DNA of 64,000 bases. Source: Russula earlei (lineage: Eukaryota; Basidiomycota; Agaricomycetes; Russulales; Russulaceae). The translations under genes were made by a program, and so were the position numbers. Location of the stretch: the NCBI GenBank assembly GCA_025769875.1, contig JAGFNK010000223.1, positions 16,034 to 80,033 of the forward strand, read 5' to 3'. Under the pieces are notes generated by a model that saw nothing but the letters and a program-made list of their open reading frames with translations, had not been told where the DNA came from and made no database searches. How positions within the stretch are numbered: position 1 is the first letter of the stretch; each line of letters opens with the position of its first letter. This document shows, piece after piece, positions 20,830 through 30,811 of the stretch.

Positions 20830-23520
20830 TCAACCCCTGAAATCCAATATGATCTGTCGTGGCAGGTACATGCCCCTGTTTTCTTCCTTTTCTACAATAT
20901 TTTGAGCGAGATGCTCGCAGAGAGACTCAGGCTGAGGATGTTCCCGAGAAGATCCACCCAACAACGTCGGCGCTGGGGGCGTCCAGGAACTCAGAATATT
21001 CTTCAACTTGCTGAAATCGGGCGTCCCAAGGCCCGTTACAGGGTCCCAACCCTTTGATGCCTATGCCACCCACAAAATTACTCCAAATTGCGAGAAAGAA
21101 ATGGATGAGCAACGCACGTTGAAACCTGGCGTGCCACAACCAGGATTATTCCCCGCAGTCACGTCATTCAGTCCTGCGGCACCAATCGAATAGAGCATGG
21201 GGTTGAGGAAGCCCAGCGGTGGCTTGCACGCGGCGATAGATGCGTCATTTAGGAGCGCAATGATAGCAGCGAAGGTTGGCGTCGAAGCAGAAGTGCCGCT
21301 GACCAACATGCCCTGACCCTGGAACCACATGAGGAAGTGTCTTGATTGAGCCGAGACGTCTGGGTATGCCTACGAAGGACACCGAAACACGTGTTAATGC
21401 CCTGATAGCAACAATTAAGATATGAGGTAGACATACGCGGCCGAGACTATGTGTAGGCAGGCAGGAGCCAAATCCTGGTAATAAGTCGAAAGAGAGAATG
21501 GATAAAAGAAAACACGTACGGGTTGAAAAGGCCTTGGTATTGGCCGGTGGGAAGGCTATTGAGGTACGTTTGGACAGCCAGGTTCTGATAGGATGGACGC
21601 CCAAACTTAGATCCTTCGCATCAATAGTCAGGCCTAGCCAGATACAATTTGAACTTACGTAGTTGCTAAAACCACCACCCGAGAAATGCGCCGCAACTTC
21701 TGGGATTCCTGAAGTCCCTCCTACCGCGGTAATACTGTCCACGGGGGTGTACATAGTTGATAAGAACTATGAAAGAACGTGAAAGGAGGCGAAAATAACG
21801 CACTAGGGACAGCTCGCGGGAAACTCGGGTATGAATCGGGTCTGGTTCTTGCCATCATTCGAGATGCACTGCTGTGTTGTGGGGTCCGGGTCGCCGTCGC
21901 CTACACCGCCATCACCTGATGAGAAGATGACTGACACACCGCGAGATCCTGCGTACAGAAGACTTGAGTACGATGATGACTGTGACAAGCACGACCCACC
22001 AAGGAGCGCGAATTCCCTGCAGACACGGATTGCGTAGTCTTTGGGCACTAGAAGAAACGAGGTACAACGGGCGATACGTCAGCTCCAGTCATGTACAATG
22101 AACGATGCGTTGAATGCTAGATCGCGTTATAAGGAAGGAAGTCGTTCTCACCTGTCTGTTCGTCATCGCCGTAGCTTGTTGAGATGGTTTGGGGAACACT
22201 ATCAGCACGCATCCCCAACACAAATTGCAGCCACTGAAAGGACATCCGAATGCGAACATAAGTACATCCCCAAAGCGAAAAGGGGCACACTACACACGTC
22301 ATCGTAAGGCTCGTTCGTGTCACTCGGCGTCAGAGCATCGGGAACGAAGGGTGGGCTACCCCCGGTCGAGAAAAATGTTCCTGGAGTTGGAAACGCGATT
22401 CCAAAGCCAAATTGTGTATCCAAGTTAGCCTCTATACCAGCATTTTCTGGGGTCTGGTCATTCTGCCCGTCTGCCATGCAAGTCAGGTCGTCCTACTAAG
22501 TCTAAAGCAAGAAGCCGTCTACGGTCCACGCACCATTGACCAAAACCGTTTTAAATGTTGAGTTGACCGCCTCCGGACGTTCAGCCGCATAGAACGACTG
22601 CAGATCTGCCATGTTTGCAAACTGGCCGAGGTACCCAGTGATCCCGATCCCGTTCTCAGCCGTCGCGGCCGGCTGATACCCTGCTACATTATACATCTCC
22701 AGCAGACAAGAGACAGTAATCATTTCAGAGCAGTTCGTGCCGAAATTCGGGTCCGTGAATATGGGAGAGGATCCATTAACAGGAGTTGCGGATGGGGATG
22801 GACTGCCTAGGGATACTGTGATATTGACTTTGAGGACGTCGAGGGGTTCCAGGAGGAAGCTCGTGCTCATCGCCTTGGGACGACCAAAGTATGTTGTGGG
22901 CTGTATAAGCTCTATGTGCGCGTGCAGGTCTTCCGGAAGGCTGTATTGCGTCGTGCGGACGAGAACATCCTTGTTGTCATCGTCTTTGTAATGCTTCCAA
23001 AGATGGAACTCCTGTGCAATGCGAGGATTCCACAGTGTGAGAAGGCGAGGAGTGGGATTGCCCAAGAACTCACCGTATCCAGCATCTCCTCCGCTAGAGC
23101 GACAGGCACGCGAATCGTAACCCAATCACCAGCCCTTGAACGTTGAACTGCCTCCCCTCCTATGTCATATTTGGCCAGCCACGCATCAACAGCTCCCACG
23201 TTCCGCCGATCTGGCCGGACAAGCTCCTCGACTTGCTCCTTCATAAGATGTTGTCCATACCGTGCATGAGATGGATCGCTGATCTCATACAGCTGGCGCT
23301 CAAGTTCGGAGAAACGCGCCTGGGGTAGAGCAATGCGAAGCAAGATGACCTGGGTGGGCGGCGCACGGCCGAGGTCTAACCAATTCGATGGCGGAGGGAC
23401 GGAATCCTTTAGTCTTGGAGTACCCGCGTTCGAGGAGTGGTTTGGCGCGGCGAAGGATAGTTGAAGTTTGCCTAGGAACAATGCAAGGGAAAATGTTAAG
23501 AAAGGAAAGAGTGGACGCAT
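20830..23520 (-). CDS. Secreted sedolisin (S53, tripeptidyl-peptidase-like)
   Basis: Sedolisins are acid serine-carboxyl peptidases secreted as zymogens. The ATG at 23520-23518 opens a signal peptide ([17 protein letters not shown], then LSFAAP). The prodomain reads [40 protein letters not shown] and [18 protein letters not shown]. The catalytic region shows [28 protein letters not shown], a [17 protein letters not shown] loop, VTAVGGTSG, the Ser motif [37 protein letters not shown] and [16 protein letters not shown]. At least eight introns of 50-80 nt are required. The stop is at 20832-20830. The position where related sedolisins usually have Glu (YLEQ) reads Gly here, so activity is uncertain. 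A broken paralogue lies just upstream. Confidence 0.9.
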
Positions 23521-24085
23521 CGTTACTGATGACAAGAGGGCGTGGAAGGGAGAGAAGGAGATCGGAGAATAGAACAAGAAATGAGTCCAAGGGCGACCAT
23601 TAGCGCCTTTAATTAGGTACTGCCAGGTACCGTACTAAGCGTGGGATCAAGGGGCTGATTTATCGAAAGAGTGTCGTAGTTCTTCGTGTCTGTCAGAGAA
23701 AATGAAAAACGAGGTGATTGAGTGGAAATGTCGCACCAACCATGTTTTCTGCCTGAGATTCATTCAGGGTAACACCCGACCGGAGGGAGGGAAGATGTGG
23801 TTGATTGTCACGATCAAAAAAGATTGTCTCGCTTACCGGTATGATTGACAGATTGACACGGTTATGTGAAGCCGTCGATGTGGTCTGTGAGAGTGACGCG
23901 GTAATGTGCGGTAAAAGCGGGGGCTCAACGGTCAGCAGTGACGTCGGTCCGACATTCAGCGCGTGCGGGAACGCCAGCGATCCTTCCTCGATGCTTGCCT
24001 GCGCATGCGAGGTTGGTCCATCATTTCAATCGGCCAAACCAGAATACAAGTGGTATAGTTATCCAACGTCACCGGCAAAACGTTG
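23521..24085. other. Intergenic between sedolisin and its broken paralogue
   Basis: This contains the sedolisin promoter. Small open frames show no recognisable content. Confidence 0.4.
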
Positions 24086-25041
24086 ATTACGAGATGGACA
24101 TGTTTTTTTATTTCAACTTCTCGAAATCCCGAGACCCGTCACGGGGTCCATCACAGTCGCCTAACGCCACGCAAACACGGAGCACTCACTTTGAAACCTG
24201 GGGTCACACACCCCGGCGCGTTTCCAGCTGTGATATCATGGAATCCTTTCCCGATCAACGCGTAAATCAACGGGTTGAGGAGCCCCGGAGAGCGCTTTAC
24301 TGCGGTGATGCGTGCATGGTCGAGCAATGCAATGAAACCAGCGAATGAAGGCGATGCCACCGAAGTACCTTGGGCTCCCCGTGAAAAAGACGGAAGATTT
24401 GTTCAGCAGACATAGAAGAGGAAGAGCGGGGGAGAAACCGAATGTTGGCTGGATGAGCTCGACGTGTCGGTCAAGGTGGGCTGGTGAGTTATATTCGGTC
24501 GTGCGCACGAGGTCCTTGCCATGTTTCCACGGGTGGAACTCCGACAAACGTGTGGGTATTCACCTCAACTATCCGAATCAAGCAGCGATGAGAATGACAT
24601 GACGTGCTAAGCAAATTTTCCACCTGCGCGACAGGCAAATGCACAGTGACCCAATCGCCCGCAGTCAAGGGGAGACATGCCTCCTGAATGTCATGGCTAC
24701 AAAGCAGCCACTCGTATTCCACATCCACACTGCTCGGAAGAGGTGCGACAAGCTCCTTGACCTCTTCCTTTGACAGATGTTCGTCATAGCGAGCGTGGGG
24801 TAGGTCTCTGATCTCTGCGAGGTGCCGCTCCAGCTCAGGGAAGCGTGGTTGAGGCAGAGCAATGCGTAGCTGAATAATGTGCGTGGTGGGGGACGCGGCC
24901 GATGTGGATCCAGTCCCGGGGCAGTGCAATGCTTCCAAGGTGTTTGAGGTTACTGGAGGCAGCTCGAGCAACGCAGAAGGAACAAAAACAGCTAACGTGT
25001 GGTAGAAGATCGATACGAAGATCTCCCAGATTCGGAATCAA
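24086..25041 (-). pseudogene. Truncated, frameshifted sedolisin pseudogene
   Basis: Prodomain remnants read WIHIGRVPHH then, in another frame, HIIQLRIALPQPRFPELERH, SKEEVKELVAPLPSSVDVEY and LTAGDWVTVHLPVAQVENLL. DLVRTTEYNSPAHLDRHVEL and IQPTFGFS follow. The sequence then jumps to GTSVASPSFAGFIALLDHAR (catalytic Ser motif) and DITAGNAPGCVTPGFK. The central part carrying the Glu/Asp dyad and the oxyanion Asp region, about 250 residues in the neighbour, is missing. There is a frameshift near 24900. After the last intron the family [13 protein letters not shown] block reads MDPVTGLG and then falls out of frame. It is adjacent to and parallel with the complete gene, consistent with a decayed tandem duplicate. 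Confidence 0.85.
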
Positions 25042-25097
25042 CCGGCTAGTTTCGCGCTCCGCAATCCGAAGTTTTGACTTACGACGTCACCAATGAG

Positions 25098-27210
25098 TAA
25101 GAGCGATCAAGACACGCACACTTTTTGGAAATGCGATTTCTTATTCCTCTCTCTGTACGTAAACAAGTCGAGATGCAAGAGGCTTCCATCATCGTTTCCA
25201 CCAACTTTATAAGAGAAGTGATGTGGAACACGTTTCGCTGCGCAACGCAAGGGATCATGCAATCATTAATCATGGACACGGGTGGATTAGTGTTCCCACA
25301 AGAAGCATACGAAGTAGCGCGCGCAGCATACCGCGAAAAGCCGGACGCACCTCCGCCTCCGGGAGTATTAAAAATGGAGAATTCTATAATCTAGCCACCA
25401 TTACCACAGCGTAAGATACAACGGAAACCGAGACAGTCGCGTGATATCAAGGCTCCCCAATACCGCTGAACTTGTACGCGATCGTCTCTCTGACCCATCT
25501 CGACTTGCACAACATCCACAGCATCCAATCCCGTACAGTGAAGATGTGAATCGGCGACCACGAAAACATGTCTCGGACACCAGGCGCCATTCCCACCGCG
25601 CCTGCCATAACCTTGGCGACCCCAATCACATTGACGGCGCGCTCGCGGCGCAAGGCCATATGCGCAGCGCACCCTCTCGTCTGTCTCGGGAGATGTGCCA
25701 GCCGTGAGCGCGGCAGCGATGATAGGGCCAAGAGAGACGCCGTCGCGAAGGCCGAGGTTCATGCCTTGGCCACCAGCAGGTGGGTGGATGTGAGCCGCAT
25801 CACCAATGAGGCACACCCTCGCGCCAGTGGATCCCGCTCCATTGCTGCTGCCGCCGCCAAAATAGGTGAAAAACGTGTCCGCGACGGCGTACTTTCGTGC
25901 GGAAGCGCGTGGACCAGACAACGTCGGTCACCTTGATTGCGTGAGGGTTCTTGTTCTTGTCGCAGGAGAGCGAATGCGGCCCGTACTTCTCGATCAGCGC
26001 CTGGCAGTACTCTACTGACGATTTAGATGGAGGTGCGCCGTCGGTGAGAGGTACTCCGCAGGCCAGTCGATAGATTTGCTTTCCGTTGGCGTCCTTGGAG
26101 CCTGCAGTGGGATGCTGCAGATGCGCCAAGATGAAGAAACTCTCCAAGCTGAGCACAGCGTAGAGCTTGTCTGTGATGTGGGGAGTTCCATCGAATGTGA
26201 TGTCGGCGATGACCATCTGAGCTAGAGTGTTCATGGCCTCTGGCTTGCCAGGAGTGGTGCCGGGGTCCGCAAATGCTACGCCCGACAATTGGCGCACCTA
26301 ACAAAATAATCACAGTTAGCATCGGATTTAGTGATGCTCGACGGTATGAGAGCACATACCATAGATTGGGAGCCATCAGCACCGATGACGTATTGAGCCG
26401 TGATAGACTGGCCATTCTCGAACAAAACGTCCACGGCACGGGCGTCTTGATGATTTTCGCGCATGTCCACGGCTTTGTAGGGACGATATATGGGGACACC
26501 GACGTCCTTCAACTTTTGACTGAGAACGTCTTCGGTGATACGCTGAGGGAGAAGAACGAAGTACGGGTGGCTTGTTTTTCCAAGTAGGCCGTCGGTGAAG
26601 TCAACGCCCATCAAAAGGTTGTCGGAGCGGTCGTAGTAGTTCATTGAGGCACCCTTGATTCCGCGTGCGACCAAAGAATCAGCGCAGCCGAGAGAATCCA
26701 GCGCCTAGGACCGAGTTAGAAAGACGAAAGGATTGCGTCCAGGGACCCAAAGCCTCACCTCCAAAGTTGCGGCATGGATAACTATCGCACGAGATGCGTT
26801 ACTGACGCCAAGAGCTTGTTCGTCTGCATCGACGATGACTACATCCTTGACGCCAGAATCCCAAAGGGAGATGGCGCATGCCATGCCGGCAGGCCCTGCT
26901 CCGACAACGAGGACTCTTGTGCTCGACGGTAAGGACATTTGGATGAAAAAAAACGCGTGTAAATGAGGAGTGAACAAGGGCTGAGAGAAGGGGGGGGGGG
27001 GGGGGTTTAAATACATCGACGCAGAGCAGAGAAGAGGCTGGTCATGGTCGCCATTGAGGTAAGTCACAGAGTCTTGGATAAGTCGTCGGAAAAGGAAAGC
27101 AAGAGGTCAGAGGCGAAGTCTGGAAGCACTAGACAGTGTGTTATAGTTCGACGTTGAGGTGGATGAGTCCGACTGCGCCGGAAAGTCTGTTGGATCGCCA
27201 TGGGAAGAAC
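25098..27210. repeat. Left arm of large inverted repeat carrying a monooxygenase gene copy
   Basis: Reverse complement of 28370-30478. From 25098 to about 27110 the match is about 99% by eye, including introns and 3' flank. It then weakens inward over about 100 bp. Small differences include a G16 versus C12 run near the gene start, a 2-bp GA repeat change near 25147, and scattered single-base changes. Confidence 0.9.
25439..26928 (-). pseudogene. FAD-dependent monooxygenase, frameshifted inverted copy
   Basis: The gene structure is the same as the intact right-hand copy: three exons, two introns, start at 26938-26936 region reading MSLPSSTRVLVVGAGPAGM. Two 1-nt insertions disrupt the third exon. 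One lies near 25893 (an extra A after TTCCGCACGAA), before the GD motif CLIGDAAHIHPPAGGQGMNL. The other lies near 25668 (an extra T in the GGTGCGCGCGCAT stretch), after SPETDE. Each shifts the frame, so the C-terminal third cannot be made as in the intact copy. Everything else is nearly identical, so inactivation is recent. Sequencing error in one arm is an alternative. Confidence 0.8.
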
Positions 27211-28369
27211 GGGTAAACTTGGAGTCCTCCTGTAACGCGATGAGTTCGGTGTCCTCGCGGTCGATCACTTCAATGATCTCGCTCAATCCGTTCTCGACAG
27301 CTACAGAAGACAATTACCAGCATGCAGTAACCTCTATTAACATACATAGTCCACGAATATTTTCTACAAGCTTGTGTGGTGTGGAAGCAAAAATAAAAAG
27401 CAATTTGTCACACCCCTCGACCAATGCCGTGTCGGAGTTCCTAGTTCACACGTCGTCGCGTGTCGCGCGTCACGACCCCCGTGGCACCGTGACGTAGCGA
27501 TTAGCGATAGATGATGACATCTTCAGCTATCACACGTGGTAGAGAATTAATATTAATATATAGTGTAAATCTTTGGCCTGGGTGTTGCGCCTCCTGGGAG
27601 ACGGGCCACAACGTTCTCACGAGATGAATGTCCGCTGCTGACCTTGATAAGGATGAGAGCACATCATCGATGATTCGATGGCGAGATCTTCCACTGGCAA
27701 TCACAGTCATCATTCACTTCACATCATCGATCAGGCCCCCTGATACTTACCACCAACTCCACCATTTCCAATCCTGATCTCCGAGACTGCAGCGTGCAGC
27801 CTCAAGGATCCGTTACCTAAAATTTCTTACTTTCTAACAGCACGTCAATAAATCTGTCGTGTTTTGATTCACTGTAAGCCTACATGAATGAACCCAGGCA
27901 GAGCGTATCACTGGGAGGCAAGGGGTCTCAAGTCTGAACCTGGGCCTGTGACATTATGTGTCTGCGCGAAAGAAGCTACCACGAGTACTGTGGGCAATGA
28001 CTCAACAAGGGCACCAACCACTTTAGTAATCTTGGGCAGCAAGGAGAGAAGTTTTTCCGAGTCAGTCCGTGCTCTCAGGATGAAAGTCGAGATTCCCTGC
28101 ATTGGTGATCCGGAAGCAGAGAAAAAGACCGGTTCGGCTAGTATGGAGCCAGCGTGGCGGTATCGGTTCGCCAATTGACAGCCGACGGTTGGATGGGGTT
28201 GGTGATATGGCGGTGGCGGTACTCAGTTTGACGGTTGACACCGAACACCGGTTCTTACCAGATCTTACCTCTGGAACATGGCCCTCTAGGATATCTTCTA
28301 CATTTTCGGTCCCGAACACTGGACTCTCGTGATGTGTCTATGGTTTCTCTCTCCTGAGACCACGGACTC
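27211..28369. other. Spacer of the inverted repeat, no gene resolved
   Basis: About 1.15 kb separates the two arms. Minus-strand frames such as GLSEIIEVIDREDTELIALQ (27107-27313) and ILRARTDSEKLLSLLPKITK (27908-28174) look protein-like, and GTAAGTATC near 27750 could be a splice site. I recognise no family, and a complete gene could not be assembled. Confidence 0.35.
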
Positions 28370-30478
28370 TCATCCGTTCCTTGGCGACCTCAATAGACTT
28401 TCCGGCGCCGTCGGACTCATCCACCTCAAAGTCAAACTAAAACGTTGTCTCTAATGCTTCCAGACTGCGCCTCTGACCTCTTGTTTCCTCTTTTCCGACG
28501 ACTTATCCAAGACTCTGTGACTTACCTCAATGGCGACCATGACCAGCCTCTTCTCTGCTCTGCGTCGATGTATTTAAACCCCCCCCCCCCTTCTCTCAGC
28601 CCTTGTTCACTCCTCATTTACACGCGTTTTTTTTCATCCAAATGTCCTTACCGTCGAGCACAAGAGTCCTCGTTGTCGGAGCAGGGCCTGCCGGCATGGC
28701 ATGCGCCATCTCCCTTTGGGATTCTGGCGTCAAGGATGTAGTCATCGTCGATGCAGACGAACAAGCTCTTGGCGTCAGTAACGCATCTCGTGCGATAGTT
28801 ATCCATGCCGCAACTTTGGAGGTGAGGCTTTGGGTCCCTGGACGCAATCCTTTCGTCTTTCTAACTCGGTCCTAGGCGCTGGATTCTCTCGGCTGCGCTG
28901 ATTCTTTGGTCGCACGCGGAATCAAGGGTGCCTCAATGAACTACTACGACCGCTCCGACAACCTTTTGATGGGCGTTGACTTCACCGACGGCCTACTTGG
29001 AAAAACAAGCCACCCGTACTTCGTTCTTCTCCCTCAGCGTATCACCGAAGACGTTCTCAGTCAAAAGTTGAAGGACGTCGGTGTCCCCATATATCGTCCC
29101 TACAAAGCCGTGGACATGCGCGAAAATCATCAAGACGCCCGTGCCGTGGACGTTTTGTTCGAGAATGGCCAGTCTATCACGGCTCAATACGTCATCGGTG
29201 CTGATGGCTCCCAATCTATGGTATGTGCTCTCATACCGTCGAGCATCACTAAATCCGATGCTAACTGTGATTATTTTGTTAGGTGCGCCAATTGTCGGGC
29301 GTAGCATTTGCGGACCCCGGCACCACTCCTGGCAAGCCAGAGGCCATGAACACTCTAGCTCAGATGGTCATCGCCGACATCACATTCGATGGAACTCCCC
29401 ACATCACAGACAAGCTCTACGCTGTGCTCAGCTTGGAGAGTTTCTTCATCTTGGCGCATCTGCAGCATCCCACTGCAGGCTCCAAGGACGCCAACGGAAA
29501 GCAAATCTATCGACTGGCCTGCGGAGTACCTCTCACCGACGGCGCACCTCCATCTAAATCGTCAGTAGAGTACTGCCAGGCGCTGATCGAGAAGTACGGG
29601 CCGCATTCGCTCTCCTGCGACAAGAACAAGAACCCTCACGCAATCAAGGTGACCGACGTTGTCTGGTCCACGCGCTTCCGCACGAAGTACGCCGTCGCGG
29701 ACACGTTTTTCACCTATTTTGGCGGCGGCAGCAGCAATGGAGCGGGATCCACTGGCGCGAGGGTGTGCCTCATTGGTGATGCGGCTCACATCCACCCACC
29801 TGCTGGTGGCCAAGGCATGAACCTCGGCCTTCGCGACGGCGTCTCTCTTGGCCCTATCATCGCTGCCGCGCTCACGGCTGGCACATCTCCCGAGACAGAC
29901 GAGAAGGTGCGCGCGCATATGGCCTTGCGCCGCGAGCGCGCCGTCAATGTGATTGGGGTCGCCAAGGTTATGGCAGGCGCGGTGGGAATGGCGCCTGGTG
30001 TCCGAGACATGTTTTCGTGGTCGCCGATTCACATCTTCACTGTACGGGATTGGATGCTGTGGATGTTGTGCAAGTCGAGATGGGTCAGAGAGACGATCGC
30101 GTACAAGTTCAGCGGTATTGGGGAGCCTTGATATCACGCGACTGTCTCGGTTTCCGTTGTATCTTACGCTGTGGTAATGGTGGCTAGATTATAGAATTCT
30201 CCATTTTTAATACTCCCGGAGGCGGAGGTGCGTCCGGCTTTTCGCGGTATGCTGCGCGCGCTACTTCGTATGCTTCTTGTGGGAACACTAATCCACCCGG
30301 TGTCCATGATTGATGATTGCATGATCCCTTGCGTTGCGCAGCGAAACGTGTTCCACATCACTTCTCTTATAAAGTTGGTGGAAACGATGATGGAAGCCTC
30401 TTGCATCTCGACTTGTTTACGTACAGAGGAATAAGAAATCGCATTTCCAAAAAAGTGTGCGTGTCTTGATCGCTCTTA
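28370..30478. repeat. Right arm of large inverted repeat
   Basis: Reverse complement of the left arm. The outer limit is sharp at 30478: TAAGAGCGATC is shared and the flanks differ immediately outside. The inner limit is gradual between about 28460 and 28370. Confidence 0.9.
28642..30131 (+). CDS. FAD-dependent aromatic-type monooxygenase, intact copy
   Basis: Class A flavoprotein hydroxylase (FAD_binding_3 fold), using NAD(P)H and O2 on a presumably aromatic substrate; the substrate is unknown. Three exons, 28642-28821, 28876-29220 and 29283-30131, give 457 residues with introns of 54 and 62 nt. Exon 1 holds the Rossmann motif RVLVVGAGPAGMACAISLWD and ends its beta2 with VVIVDAD. Exon 2 holds YVIGADGSQSM (DG motif). 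Exon 3 holds ARVCLIGDAAHIHPPAGGQG then MNLGLRDGVSLGP (GD motif). The C-terminus stops after SGIGEP, close to the end of the FAD domain and shorter than phenol 2-monooxygenases, which carry a thioredoxin-like extra domain. A C12 run lies about 60 bp before the ATG. It is the partner of the frameshifted inverted copy. Confidence 0.95.
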
Positions 30479-30811
30479 TTCGGCCATCATACTAGTACAA
30501 GCGCGACATGACCGATAAATTCTCATCCCTGGGCACTTCGGTCCCAAACATTTAACACGGCAACGGGTAAGGAGACTTACGCCGCGATGCCCGAGGACTC
30601 GTCTACACTACCTACACTCTGACTCGGAGGACAACCGCCGCACTCTGCAGAAGCAATGTCTAGCAATCAGGGCCAAGCCAGATCCGATTGTAGAGCTGCG
30701 CACCATCCGTCTGACGGGTAACAGCCATACAGTTGACAGTCAGGTGATGAGTATAGTCCTACTGTCTGTCACATCTGGTCAGCAGATCCCCTAATGGGAA
30801 TGGGATGGGTA
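30479..30811. other. Short unique segment between inverted repeat and pogo-like transposon
   Basis: No reading frame or motif recognised. The last two bases (TA, 30810-30811) are the target duplication of the transposon. Confidence 0.5.

Noticed and set aside
27908..28174. Possible NLR-type or GPCR fragment in the inverted-repeat spacer
   Set aside because: Only a short Leu-rich stretch looks protein-like; no motif supports a family name.
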